Shown: positions 43,291-55,460, counted from the stretch's first letter. The stretch: 64,000 bases of DNA from Saxidomus purpurata (GCA_022818135.1 JAFMSR010000014.1:34839433-34903432); one strand, 5' to 3'. Numbers and translations are program-made. Notes: generated by a model from the letters alone, not told the origin.

Positions 43291-43550
43291 TTTTTTTTTT
43301 TTTTAGCGCTAAAATGCTTTTTTTTTTAATTTAAGGCCCCCCCAAAAATAGTTTTGTTTTTAATTTCAAGGCCAATTTTTTTTATATTTTGGGGCATTCA
43401 TTACACTCTGTATACTTTTTGATGTTAATCCGGATAGACGATTTTGATAATTTGACTGAGTGAATAGTGAGTTTATCAGGATGTAATCTACCGTTAAGTT
43501 TCGATAAACCACCGAAAAAAAAGAGGAAAATAATATGACTTTGTGATGTA

Positions 43551-43617
43551 ATTGTTGACCTTGTATTATAGCTAGTAGGCAGGTGAGCAGTACAGGGTCA
43601 TCTTGGCCCTATTGTTT
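43551..43617 (+). repeat. Isolated tail of the CCACAAGGCC family
   Basis: TTGACCTTGTATTATAGCTA, GGCAGGTGAGCAGTACAG, GGTCATCTTGGCCC, TATTGTTT. No matching head is nearby. Confidence 0.55.
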
Positions 43618-44514
43618 ATTCTGAGAACCAGATAAAAAGTATAATCAAGAAATTACCGAACTGTCATGATGATGTGTGTTCAATTTTACCGCATACCCAA
43701 TACCAAGTTTTCCTCAAACTTGTCGTGTAGACCTCGTCCACTGATCCTATGGAACATACTGGCAAACAAAACAACTTTTAAAATTTGATTAAATGTAACT
43801 ATTTTGTTCATGAAGTAATGTTATTCCTTGTGCATACCCTTTTGCATATACTTACTTCGTGAATAGAATAGATGAGTTGGGTATTTTTGTATCTAAGTTA
43901 GATTACGACCGTTCATTAAATAATCACCTTGGGTAAACAGTCACTTTGGTTTTATCCTCTGACTTGCCACTTGGTACTCGTTAGACTCATGACTGTATAC
44001 AATCATTTGACATAATTCCTTCAATATGCAGAATTCATACTTTTACTCACACACTTTTTGATGTAAAAGAGCCAAGATGACATAAGTTGCATGGCTGGAA
44101 TTGTTCCAAGAAAAATGTTGACAGTCATCAAGTCAGTTTTTCACAGCTCTTTGAATGCTTAATTTGCTTTTTTAAGTAGTGTCTGGTTAGTATTGATTTC
44201 GGTTCATTTGGAAGAAACAACATGCTTTTTAGCTCAGTTTCTGCATGGAGACAGGTTTGAAATATTGATTGACCCTTACAGTAGATTTTGTTCTGTTGTA
44301 AGGGGGGAAAAATCTGACTGGGTTTTGTCTTGACATTTGCACTTTACAATTTCTTGCATTTCATCTCAACCTCCGGGTTGGTCATCGTTGGACACCCCAA
44401 ACTTGTTGAGTGTACCACAACCCAATATATTGAGCATGGTGCAGTTGACAATCTTTGGGTCTGATGAGAAGGGTTGAAGTTTTTGTTGTAGTGACTTGTT
44501 TGCCCTGCCTTAAT

Positions 44515-44705
44515 GTTTGAGTGCTAAGGCCACTGAGTTTATTCACTAAATTTCTCACTTATAGAGTGTCATGGGTTCAAGCCCAACAACCAACCTGATA
44601 CTTCTATAAAAAGATCTGCAGTTTCTCACTGGGATGGGTATTGGTCCTTCCCCTGAGGAAGCTATTCGGTAAATTGCTTGTGTGTATTGTTGAAATAGAG
44701 GTGAA
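44515..44705 (+). repeat. SINE-like copy (box-B type GGGTTCAAGCCC)
   Basis: GTGTCATGGGTTCAAGCCC is a near-canonical box B. It is followed by GTTTCTCACTGGGATGGGTA, TTGGTCCTTCCC and CGGTAAATTGCTTG. Same family as 24.79-25.02 kb. A further fragment at about 46.74-46.79 kb has GGTTCAGAGTTTAAGTCCTG. Confidence 0.55.
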
Positions 44706-45273
44706 ACATAAAGAAGAAAAGTGAGTTTGATTGTTTAAAGGATATTTAACTTAACTAATGAAGTCGTCAGTAGTTGCTCAAAGATTGCTTACTCAGAATT
44801 CACTGTAGACTATCATGATCAGATTGCATGGATGTAGAGGCTGGTCATGATCTACACTGGTTGTAAAGGCAGAATCACTAGAGTTGAAATTAAAAGCAAA
44901 GATATTCTGCATTGGAAAAACATTTAAACTTAGAAACTGTGGGCAAAAACTGTTATTACATTATATAGTTTATTCATAATGTGTTGTTGCCTTTATCTAA
45001 AACAGTGCCAATTGGAATATCTTCTTTTCTTTGTTATTAAATGTTACATGACTTAATTAATGTAGTAGTATTGTAGTTTTGATTGAATATTAATATTAAA
45101 GATAATGCATAAAGTGGGTTAAAATACTAAAGAGAATTCAATCAATGTAACAGTATGAGGCCATGCATGCGAGTGTATTTGAGACTCTGTCAAGTGTGGA
45201 TTACTATATATTTGCCGATATCATTAGGATTTTTCGCACTTCACATCTCCGGAATGACACTTCTGTGTTGCAG

Positions 45274-45401
45274 CCTCTAGTGTGCATTGTGTGCGAGAGA
45301 TTTAACTTTTGAGAGTAGTTTTTTCCTTTTAAAGGAAATTGTTCAGAGAAATATTAGTTGTCTTGGATTTCTGCAGAGGTTTTTGAAAGTGTATATTAAA
45401 G
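45274..45401 (+). other. Possible alternative 5' untranslated exon of the second gene
   Basis: A fair acceptor (CTTCTGTGTTGCAG, AG at 45272-45273) and a strong donor (TAAAG|GTAAGAAAA at 45402) bound 128 nt outside recognisable repeat, in the interval between the putative promoter and the first coding exon. It could also be an alternative first exon. Coding potential is poor. Confidence 0.25.
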
Positions 45402-46169
45402 GTAAGAAAATGTTCAGTGCATATTGAGATTGTAAAAATAATGCATGATATGACTAAAATAAGGTTCTATATGTTTCATTATTGTCTCATTGAAGAGTGA
45501 ATGTATGTACATGTATGAAAAAAAACAACGTGAAAGAACAACTTTCAACATTATATATGGGTTTGCAGAATATTTTGATTGCAGTGACTTCTAGCCAAGT
45601 TCACTATTTGATGGCTTTAGCTTAGATATAACAGTAGTATCAGGCAGACCCTAATGGAACTCATTACACTAATATGAACAAAGAGGTTTAGAATTTGTAG
45701 CAATCTTGTATATCAGTCTGATCATGATCTGCACTGTTCGATTTCCAGCTCATTTTTAGTGATCACCCTTTTTATCAATAAATGGTAGTCTAGCCAAGAT
45801 GGACATTCAGCATGATTTAAGTTAGTCAGATCAGCCCTGTAGGGTACAAAGGATTACAACTTTAAAGTTACAGTTTCAATGTTAATTTCAAGTTAAGTGT
45901 TAAAGGTAGCAGTGACGTGTTTCAGTAGCAGTGAAGTGTTTCAGTTTGATGATAAAATGTTGAAATACTGCCTTTAATCTTGTAACCATTGTTATGAGTC
46001 AAGAAGGGAATCTCTTGTTTCTACATGATTCATTGTTTCAGAAATGCAACATTCTCATTTCAGACAGAAGGGAATTCACACAAAGTTTTTGTTCTGTTTT
46101 AACAAAAGAAAGAGGAATAATCATTGACAGCTCTGATATTTCCTTTTGGCACATAATGTACAACTTTTT

Positions 46170-46458
46170 TTATATGTCCGTCCGTATTATTGGAACACTT
46201 GTGGCGGCGTCCACAAACATTGTCCCCATCGAACACTTTTCATCCGATCTTCACCAGACTCGGGTTAAAAATAGAAGCAGCCATGGTGCCATAAGCCTAA
46301 AGTGCTCCTGATGAGATATATGATTGTGACTGCTTGATGTCTGTCGTCAAACCCTGAGGGTGCTCACATGGTTTTAGGACCCTCTGCTCTTGTTGACCAT
46401 GTATTATAGCCAATGGTAGCCAGATGAGGGATAAAGGGCTATCTTGGCCCTCTTGTTA
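46170..46458 (+). repeat. CCACAAGGCC-type repeat, short copy with hairpin tail
   Basis: Leader ATGTCCGTCCGTATTATTGG. Tail TTGACCATGTATTATAGCCA, ATGGTAGCCAGATGAGGGAT, AAAGGGCTATCTTGGCCC, TCTTGTTA. Left border unclear. Confidence 0.5.
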
Positions 46459-47213
46459 TGTTAGATGAAAAACTTCTCGGACTCAACATTTCCGAGTCCA
46501 TCCCGAAAATTGAAGGATGGGAGAAACCATTGGCTTTGGAAGTAAAAACAGTCACTTCACAAGCGAAAATTTCCATGTTCACTGTGGGCAGTAGAAAGGG
46601 AGCTAATGGTTGTGATAACACAACATAAAAGTCTGTACATTTTCTTGCAACTAAAGATCGCCATATGTCAGTAGAATACGGCACTTGATAATCATTAGAA
46701 TAAGACACTTCTACTCCCTTGCCCATGACCTCACTTTTGTGGTGATGCTTAGTGAAATAAAGGTTCAGAGTTTAAGTCCTGCTGGAGACAAACATATTTT
46801 AATGTCGCCCACCTACATGATTGATGATGTTATGATTAAATGATCAATATAAACATGATAGAGACTTGGGTTGTAGCATCTGCTAAACTGTAACATGATG
46901 AAACAAACTTGCTGAATTTTGTGTAAGTGTAAAAACTAAAACTCAGTGTTGCATCTAGGCCGCGTGATTCACACATTTTTTTGACAGATGGCGCCAAAAT
47001 TATCGCAGATTGCACGACCTTTGTGCAAATAAATTTTCTGCTTTAAGAAGGTATATAATTCAATTGAAGTATTCATCGGATTGTAAATAATCAACCATTG
47101 CTGTAGTAGTGTTTATAACCTGTTATGAATCTGTATCAGAACTGGTGTCTTCTTTATAAGCTTTTTCAACGTTTATCATTTGCGTAATAGAACATTAAAG
47201 ATCATGTTTTCAC

Positions 47214-47465
47214 AAAATGCCAGAGTGAGCTGTTAGGATTGCTCACCATCCGGCGCCTGTCATACCTTGTATATCTGTTAAGATTTTCCTGCAAACAACA
47301 TCTCTTAAACCACTAGGCCAGTGATAATGAAACTTGGAAGGGATTTCTTGCTAGAAGCCCTCTCATTTAAAAAGTCAACACTTCAAAAATCTTCTTGTTT
47401 TCCTAAAAACACAGCGCAGAGGTTAGATATTTGGAATGTAGCTTTGTGTAGTGGACCTTGATGAA
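47214..47465 (+). repeat. GAGTGAGCTGTTAGGATTGC-headed repeat fragment
   Basis: Head CAGAGTGAGCTGTTAGGATT, leader CATCCGGCGCCTGTC, body AAACAACATCTCTTAAACCA and GAGGTTAGATATTTGGAATG. No tail. Confidence 0.5.
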
Positions 47466-50400
47466 TACACAAAAGGTGCGTAGCTGCTGTAACACACATT
47501 GTGCGTCGTACAATACGCACATGCATATTGATCACCAGAAAAGATTGAAAACTTAAATAGCCCAATAAAAATGAAAAGGTGAGGGGGGTGAGAGTCACCA
47601 GTGATAGATCCGGATCATACATGATTGTTCCCGCCAAAAAGGACAAAAATAGTCTAAAAATACTAAAGTTTTTGTCGCTCGCTTCACATGATCCAGTCGA
47701 AGGATATGTAACATCATTTCAATGAAAACATGCAGTCAATTTTCCAAATAGATGAGCAGATCCTTCATATCTATCTGTTATGAGGACTAAAATATTCAGA
47801 ACTGTTCAAACATTCCTTGCAGGTACCTGAATATTGAAACATGAATCTCGGGTATTGATTTTGTCCTACTTTCCTTTGAAAATGTCACAATCCACTAAAC
47901 TTTGTACTTCTCAGATCTGTCAAAATTAGGTCAAATTTTCTTGTTCGCTTCGCTCGCTAGGCGAATGAAAAAGGCAAGTTTATCTAGCGGTTCTTAAAGG
48001 GTCTATTTTGTTCTCTTACTGGTTATCCTTTCATTTAAAACGAAATGTATATGAATGTTTTAAGGCATCGGTTTGACGAGGTTGGAAATGCATTGAAATA
48101 TTTTCCAAATGTTACGCCCATATATTCATATGGATATGGTGTTGATGGAGAGATGATCTTGTGTACATATTTACACAAAGAGAGAGTAGGCGTTTGGCCT
48201 GACGTTTTAAGGATATGCAAGACCATGTATGCTTAGAATATGATTTAAAAATGATTTTGATAAATCTCAAACTTTTTCTAAATGTTTATACCCCTTATGA
48301 TTTATGATTTGTGTTTATTAACATTTCCTTGACCCCTGACCAGGACTCTGCCCTGGACCCACTGGGGGCCCTATTGGCCCCTGGCCCCAAGTCCTATCTG
48401 TGCGTAACTTCGATATAGCTTTAGCTACGCCTCCCGCATCACATGATAGATGGATACTTGATAGATGGACCTCAGACTCATGGGCAACATTGTTGGAGTT
48501 GGTAAATCCTTGGCAGAGCAATGCACATTATGGAATTAAAGATCCTTTAATTTTGGGGCACTGTAAACTTTTTAGGATTTCTAGTATTTTGAAAGGTTGT
48601 TGTTATTAATGTAGTTGAATTAATAGTGGTTTTACTAGATCCCTATAATGCCCTGTAAAAAAAAAACTGCCAAATATTCTCACATAAAGAGACAGCAACT
48701 CTAATCACTCGACCATAGAGGTAGGTCATGACAAGAGTAAAGAACCACAGTAACTGAAGTGGAAAATTGAGCTTTCACACAACATGGCTCAACATACATT
48801 GTGCTGTTTTAATGTTTTTTTTGGTGACTTGCCATGTAGGGATTTTATCAGAGGTGGAAACTTGAAAGAAGAGATCAATAATTTAAATACCTTTATACAA
48901 ATAATATCTGTTTGCCAAATTCTGTACGTTTGACTGACTTACGCTAGTACAAGAGAGTGACGTATGTATTACATTACAGTAAGGACATATACCACATTTG
49001 TGCTCTTCTCTTAAATACTACATAGGATAAAGTTTTAATGCAATAAAGCTCTATATCGAAAGCTTTTTAAGAACGGATTTATTGCTTTATTGCTCTAATC
49101 TTCAGATAATATCTAGACACTATTTGCCAATATTCACTGTGCAATGACAAGAGGTTTGGTACACTGTATCGCTGGAATACTATAACACAGTCATGATATA
49201 GAAAACATGTGAGACATGCTTTCATACTAAAGAGAGGAAAATATAGTGTTTCTTTGACACATTATTGTGTGGTGTCTGACATAGACTTGCTTGGATAGAA
49301 TTGTTTTTTCATTGCAAAGGAGGTTAGTAGGAAAAGGTAGAGGATTAAGAAATTTGAGTGAAAAAAGAATTATAAATTACAGGTAGCCTTTATTTAGGAC
49401 AATATTTTGGAATGACATTGTGATGAAATGTATCGAATATAGTCAAAATTTCATAAATGGAGTGTGCTGACGGATATTTGTACATGTATAATGCATGACT
49501 GCATTTATTTTTGTGTATTGCCACAAATGTGTGCATGTTAAAATATACAGCTAAAGGGTCATTATTTCCAATTTCTTTGAAATTTAAGATAACATTGGAT
49601 TTATTTTTGTAAATTATAATGTGAGTTCAACTATTTTGGGAAATGATTCATTTATGCTAAGTCAAACCTGTCTTAAGGGTTTCCGTGCGCATGCGCCAAT
49701 AAACAAATTCAGATTACCTGTCTTATGTTGGACTGGATACGAATACTCTTTTATTTATGGTATAAAGTTATATTTTGCAATTTTGGCTGCTATATTGCAA
49801 CCTGGCAAAATTTTAGCTGGCCTTTGTAGACAGGGTCACGTTATATTTACGTTCATAAAATACCGATTTTTGTTTGTCGAACCTAAGGCTGGCCGTTAGA
49901 AGCAGGGTCACGATATATACAAGTGACCGCTAATACATGTTCGATGGTATATCTTTACTGTCAGAACAGCTAAAAGGAAAAGTTATAATTTTAATTAAAT
50001 GATATCTTTGGATAAAGGTTGATTTGTATAATATTCAACTGCCTCTATAATTTTGCTCATTTTGACATAAAATTAGGAGTGAGTGGGGTAATTTGATATG
50101 CTATAAATAATGTTAAATAGTACTATACACTACAATCATAGTGTATCCAGTTAAAAAGATTGTGTAAAAGATTACTTATTTGTTGTACCCAAAAATTAGG
50201 AACAAGTGGGGTTGCAAAAATATGTGATTATTGACAATTATTACATAAAAAACTTTTAAACTTGGTCAACAAACTATTGTATTTTTTTACCATCAGGTAA
50301 AAGAAAATGTTTGATGATGTGAATAGAATTTGAAATTTTAGTGTTGTTTGTATTTTTGTTCAATAATCCCCAAACAATAATTACTCCTTTTATCATGCCA

Positions 50401-50520
50401 AAATCTGCCCTCGACTTATGGAATGGTCTAAGCCTAAGTTCTCATTTTTAAGCAAAAAATACACCCTCGTCTTATGGCCGAGTATTTACTGTAGTTAAAA
50501 ATTATAAAACTCTAAGCAAG
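47466..50520. other. Mostly low-copy intronic or intergenic sequence
   Basis: No convincing exon or full-length element seen. Short frames at 48045-48236 (+), 48400-48609 (+) and 49621-49899 (+) lack splice or family support. A CTCGTCTTATGGCCGAGTAT phrase at 50.47 kb recalls the end of the 17001-18171 element. Confidence 0.4.
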
Positions 50521-50529
50521 GTAATTGTT

Positions 50530-51435
50530 TTATTATGCCCCTGAAGAGAGGCATATTAAAATCGCACCGCCCGTCTGTCCCTCCGTCTGTCTGTCTGTCT
50601 GTGCGTCCCCACTTACAATTCGTGTCCGGACTGTAACTCTGTCATGCATTGAAGGATTTTAAAATAACTTGGCACAAATGTCTAGCACATCAAGACGACA
50701 TGTCGCGTGCAAGACCCACATCCCTACCTCAAAGGTCAAGGTCATACTTAGAGTTTGAAGGTAATGGATTCCTCTATATATGCATATATGCACACATTCG
50801 TGTCCGGACTGTAACTTTGTCATGCATTGAAGGATTTTAAAATAACTTGGCACAAATGTCTAGCACATCAAGACGACGTGTCGCGTGCAAGACCCACGTC
50901 CCTAGCTCAAAGGTCAAGGTCAAACTTAGAGTTTGAAGGTAATGAATTCCTCTATATATGCATATATGCACACATTCGTGTCCGGACTGTAACTTTGTCA
51001 TGCATTGAAGGATTTTAAAATAATTTGGCACAAATGTCTAGCACATCAAGATGACGTGTCGCGTGCAAGACCCAAGTCCCTACCTCAAAGGTCAAGGTCA
51101 CACTTAGAGTTTATAGGTAATGGAATCCTGTATATATGCATACATTTGTGTCCGGACTATAACTTTATCATGCTTTGAAGGATTTTAAAATAACTTGGCA
51201 CAAATGTCTAGCACATCAAGCGGATGTGTCGCATGCAAGACCCAAGTCCCTACCTCAAAGGTCAAGGTCACACTTAGTGTTTAAAGTAATGGAAAACTGT
51301 ATGCATGGTTACTCTGTCATGTAACGAAGAATTTTAAAATTACATAGCACATTTATTGAGCACATGGAGAGGACACAGACTGTGAGGCACCTCTTTCGGG
51401 GGCATTCGTCACTTGTGAGGGACAGCTCTTGTTTT
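50530..51435 (+). repeat. TGTCCGGACTGTAACT array, 178-bp units
   Basis: Head ATGCCCCTGAAGAGAGGCAT, leader CCGTCTGTCTGTCTG. Units start CGTGTCCGGACTGTAACT; equivalent ATGCATTGAAGG sites at 50643 and 50821 give a 178-bp period, about four units. Each unit has ACATCAAGACGACRTGTCGC and CAAAGGTCAAGGTCA. Tail CTCTTTCGGGGGCATTCGTC, GTGAGGGACAGC, TCTTGTTTT. The head and the tail's CTCTTTCGGGGGCAT form a short TIR-like pair. Confidence 0.8.
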
Positions 51436-51599
51436 CATATTTAGATATATCATTATTTAAAATAATATTTCTTTTACAAATAATTGATTTTTAGATTAAA
51501 AGGGCTCACACCTGACCAGGATAAGGATGCAATAAAAATGGTGCTTTTTGTTAAGACTAGCCCATTAGGAAACATCAATATTTTTAAAGCCTTTTATTT

Positions 51600-52695
51600 T
51601 TGTGTCGCCCTTTCGGAAAAAAGGCGATACATAGGGATCGCTTTGTCCGTCCATCGGTCCGTCGGTCCGTCGGTCCATCCGTCGGTCACACAAACTTAAC
51701 GTTGGCTATAACTTTGCCATTTCTTAAGATTTCTTCATCAAACTTTACAATTGTATTGCTTATGACAATAGGGTCATGATGCCACCAAATTTAGTAGGTC
51801 AAGGTCATATTTGACAGAGTTATGCCCCTTTTTGTACTTGGATTTTGTCACGAAAACTTAACGTTGGGTATAACTTTGCCATTTCTTAAGATTTCTTCAT
51901 CAAACTTTCAAATTGTATTGCTTATGACATAAGGGTCGTGATGCCGCCAAAGTTTGTAGGTCAAGGTCATATTTGACAGAGTTATGCCCCTTTATATACT
52001 TAGATTTTTGCTATAACTTTGCCATTTCTTAAGATTTCTTTATCAAACTTTCAGATTGTATTGCTTATGTCAAAAGGGTTGTGATGCCGCCAAATTTTGT
52101 AGGTCAAGGTCATATTTGACAGAGTTATGCCCCTTTTTGTACTTAGATTTTGTCACGAAAACTTAACGTTGGGTATAACTTTGTCATTTCTTAAGATTTC
52201 TTCATCAAACTTTCAAATTGCATTGCTTATGACATAAGGGTCGTGATGCCGCCAAAGTTTGTAGGTCAAGGTCATATTTGACAGAGTTATGCCCCTTTAT
52301 ATACTTAGATTTTTGCTATAACTTTGCCATTTCTTAAAATTTCTTTATCAAATTTTCAAATTATATTGCTTATATCAAAAGGGTTGTGATGCCGCCACAT
52401 TTTATAGGTCAATGTCTTATTTGACAGAGTTATGCCCCTTTTTGTACTTAGATTTTGTCACGAAAACTTAATGTTGGCTATAACTTTGCCATTTCTTAAG
52501 ATTTCTTCATCAAACTTTCAAATTGTATTGCTTATGACATAAGGGTCATGATGCCGTGAACGTTTGTAGGTCAAGGTCATATTTGACACAGTTATGCCCC
52601 TTTTTACACTTAGATTTTGTCACAAAATTGTTGGTTATTCTGACAAAGCATAAGAGGGCGACACAAGTGTTCTACTGAACACCCATCTAGTTTTT
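51600..52695 (+). repeat. GTGTCGCCCTTTCGG array with alternating 162/143-bp units
   Basis: Head TGTGTCGCCCTTTCGGAAAA, AAGGCGATACATAGG, leader CGTCGGTCCGTCGG. ACTTTG(C/T)CATTTCTTAA landmarks fall at 51713, 51875, 52018, 52180, 52323 and 52485: intervals 162, 143, 162, 143, 162. Units contain GGTCAAGGTCATATTTGACA and GAGTTATGCCCCTTT. Tail AAGAGGGCGACACAAGTGTT, CTACTGAACACCCATCTAG lacks TCTTGTTT; GGGCGACAC mirrors the head's GTGTCGCCC. Confidence 0.8.
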
Positions 52696-52919
52696 TCTTT
52701 GGTGGTTATCAGATATATAATAGTAGATTATTACCCGGTAAAATCACTGTTCACTTTGTGAAATTATCAAAATCTTTTACCTGGATTAACATAAAAAATT
52801 ATCCTGAGTGTAATGAATGCTGGGGAAACATCATATTTGTTATACTTTCAGACAACGTTTCCCACAATTTTCAACATTTTATTGAATCAAATTGAATAGA
52901 GCACAAAACTAATCAAATG

Positions 52920-53528
52920 AAAAGGGGATATAGTAACGGGCTCCGTCCATGCATCCGTCCATCCATCTGTCGGTCACACTTTTGTCCGGAGCATAACTCC
53001 AAAAGTACTAAAGGGAATTATTTGAAACTTTACACACAGACAGAGGACATTGAGAAGTAGTGCAGTGCCCAGAACCATAACCCTACCTTGTCTGAATTTT
53101 TAATTATTCCCCTTTGTTACATTTTTCTTGATTTTTCTTGTCTGGAGCATAACTTCAAAAGTACTGAAGGGAATTACTTGAAACTTAATACATTGATAGA
53201 GTACAATAAGGGGAAGTGTAGTGCCCAAGAACCATAACTCTATTTTGCCTAATTTTTGAATTACTCCCCTCTGTTACATTTTCTTGATTTTTCTTGTCCG
53301 GAGGATAACTCCAAAAGTACTGAAGGGAATTACTTGAAACTTAATACAAGTACATGCCCAAGAACCATAACTCTACCTAGTCTAATTATACCCCACCAAA
53401 TACTAATATGTTTTTTAATTAGAAACTATACCATATCCATTCCTCTCACCTCAAATTTCTTGGTCATAGAAAGAGCACTTGGTTGGGGGGACGGGGGTTG
53501 GCCATGTCTCACATGGCTCTTGTTGTAA
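52920..53528 (+). repeat. TTGTCCGGAGCATAACTCC repeat, about 155-bp units
   Basis: Leader CCGTCCATGCATCCGTCCAT. Three units with GTC(C/T)GGAG(C/G)ATAACT and AAAAGTACT(A/G)AAGGGAATTA. Tail GGCCATGTCTCACATGGC (hairpin), TCTTGTT. It ends 70 bp before the second gene's coding exon. Confidence 0.65.
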
Positions 53529-53597
53529 TAATTATGACCTACTCAATTCCTATCCAAAAACCAACACATTTGCAAAAGTTACTCTTTTTATTTTCAG

Positions 53598-53780
53598 GTG
53601 TTCTGATAGAGAGTATAGATTTGATTGGCTTTAGTAACTACATGATGAAGTAATTATAGTTATAGAGAGTTACCACTGTAACCAGCAGGGATGCTGGCCT
53701 TGGACGTTAACCTCCTCACCAACAAGTTGCAGAAACAAAGTCTCGAGGAGGCCACTGCAACAACGTCCAACATTAAGCTG
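53598..53780 (+). CDS. First coding exon of an unidentified second gene (CDS 53691-53780, continues beyond window)
   Basis: The acceptor CTCTTTTTATTTTCAG (AG 53596-53597) and donor CTG|GTATGT (53781) bound a 183-nt exon. The last 90 nt are open from ATG 53691: MLALDVNLLTNKLQKQSLEE and ten more residues, with codon use unlike the AT-rich surroundings. It ends in phase 0. Position -3 of the ATG is G. A two-codon-plus-stop upstream ORF (ATG ATG AAG TAA, 53642-53653) precedes it in the exon. I do not recognise the protein, and no further exon is apparent up to 64000. Confidence 0.55.
53642..53653 (+). promoter_or_regulatory. Minimal upstream ORF (Met-Met-Lys-stop)
   Basis: Lies 37 nt before the predicted start codon of gene 2, in the same exon. 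Two successive ATGs and an immediate stop would capture some scanning ribosomes and so could lower translation of the main frame. Depends on the exon call being right. Confidence 0.35.
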
Positions 53781-53819
53781 GTATGTATTTCCCTGCTTCT
53801 CAAATGTATAGCTGAATGG

Positions 53820-54440
53820 TCAGTTATAAGCTCAACTGCATAAAGTTCAGCAGAGCTTATGCTATGGTGGTTTGTCTGTCTTCTGTCCTTCAATCTGTCC
53901 ATCTGACTTCCATCCGTTATCTTTTCCTACACAACACTGTACAGGTTACAATGTTTATTAGACTTTCATGAAACTTACTCAGAAGGTTGCCGACAATCTG
54001 TAAATGATCCATTTTATTTTTGGGATCAGTGAGTCAAAGGTCTTATGTTACAGTGACACAAACTTTGAAAATCGTTTCCACACAATATCTTGTGATCTAC
54101 AGTCACCAACAGTCTGCAAACTTCATAGGATGATTGGTCTTACTTATTTTGGGGTGAGTGGGTCAAAGGTCAAGGTCTTTTCCTTGATAATGGCTTCTTG
54201 CTCAGAAGGTTGCCTGCAACCTGTAAATGATCCCTATTGGTTTTGGGTTCAAAGGTCAAGGTTGCAGTGACTCGAACTTTGAAAATCATTTCCGCTTAAT
54301 ATTTGTAATCTTATTATCAACAATAGTCTTCAAACTTCATACGATGACTGGTCTTTTGGAGTAGATAATCCATGTTTTTTGGTGTCAGTGGGTCAAGGTC
54401 AGGGTTACAGTGACATGTTGCTATTTTCTTGATAACATTA
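53820..54440 (+). repeat. GATAACACTCTACAGGTCACA family copy
   Basis: Head ATAAGCTCAACTGCATAAAG, TTCAGCAGAGCTTATG (inverted repeat), leader CTGTCTTCTGTCC. Units with CACTGTACAGGTTACAATG, CATGAAACTTACTCAGAAGG and GTGGGTCAAAGGTCAAGG. Tail not identified. Confidence 0.6.
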
Positions 54441-54454
54441 CAAAACATTTTCAC

Positions 54455-54660
54455 ATGGAGCCACCTTGGTGCAGCAGACACCTGTTCACCTCAGGATTGC
54501 AGGGCCCTGGGTAAGATCCCAACCAGTGCCCAAGTAGTTGTAATGTCCTTAGGCAAGAGATAGCTTATTCCATAATTGCCTCTCTATGAAGTTGATTCCA
54601 TCTTGAGTAGCCTAAGTCTCGAGAGTGATTAATGTAAATTGTTTCGCAATCAAAATGAAA
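54455..54660 (+). repeat. tRNA-derived SINE copy (plus strand)
   Basis: Box-A-like CTTGGTGCAGCAGACACC, box-B-like GGGTAAGATCCCAACC, body GTCCTTAGGCAAGAGATAG, AATTGCCTCTCTATGAAG. Tail GAGAGTGATTAATGTAAATT, GTTTCGCAATC, then AATTAATTAAT-like repeats. Confidence 0.65.
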
Positions 54661-55460
54661 TTAATTAATAGTGATTTTGAATTTATATGTTTTCACAAAT
54701 TGTCCAGTCAGTCCAGCAGAGAGATTGATTTTATTGAAGAATCCTGTACTGTCAGATGACGTCATTAAAACAGTGCAAACTTAGACCACTTAGCCACTGC
54801 AACAAAAAAAGGTTACACAAGTCATGAAGTACTTAAGACCACATAAGCTTACTAAAATCAACAGAAGTTCACCGTCAAGAGTGTTTTTGATGGTTTATGT
54901 CTCAGTATTTATAAAAATTTACCCAGACACATTATTTCAGTCTTTTGACACCTTCTGCATGTCCTTGAGGATATATCTAAAGACCCTATTGGAGACAGTA
55001 TTGGATTTCTTAAACTTCTGCATGAATCTTCAGCATCGAGATGCCTTTTTGAGGTCTTTTGATTTTTAACAATGTTTTTGCCCTGTCAATTATTCAGTCA
55101 AACTGCAAGGAAGCTTGATTAGTTTTGTGCTCTTTTCAGTAAAATTCAATTCTTCTGTGAGAAACAAAATGTAGTGAGAGTGAAACCACTTTTCTTTTAT
55201 ATGTGAAACAACCATATAGCTTCCCATCCTTCAAGTAGAAAACTGCTGAAATTTACCAGAACTGTTTTGTTTTGCTCTCCAAGGGAAGCACGAAGTAATC
55301 TGTATGCTTCTTTGTTGTTCTTTTAAGCTTACCTGAGCTTTGGGTTTGATATTACAAATGACAGAATTAATGATCACAAAACATTTCAAATAGTGTCTTT
55401 GTGGCCTACTGTTACTGCACATGCTTTTGTACTATATGAACATACTGGAATGGAGACAAC

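Noticed and set aside
48045..48609. Possible exons (48045-48236 and 48400-48609, plus strand)
   Set aside because: Peptides look moderately protein-like, but no paired acceptor and donor in a consistent phase was found, and the first is open on both strands.
49621..49899. 92-residue plus-strand frame
   Set aside because: Contains a MITE-like AGTCAAACCTGTCTTAAGGG phrase and no splice support.
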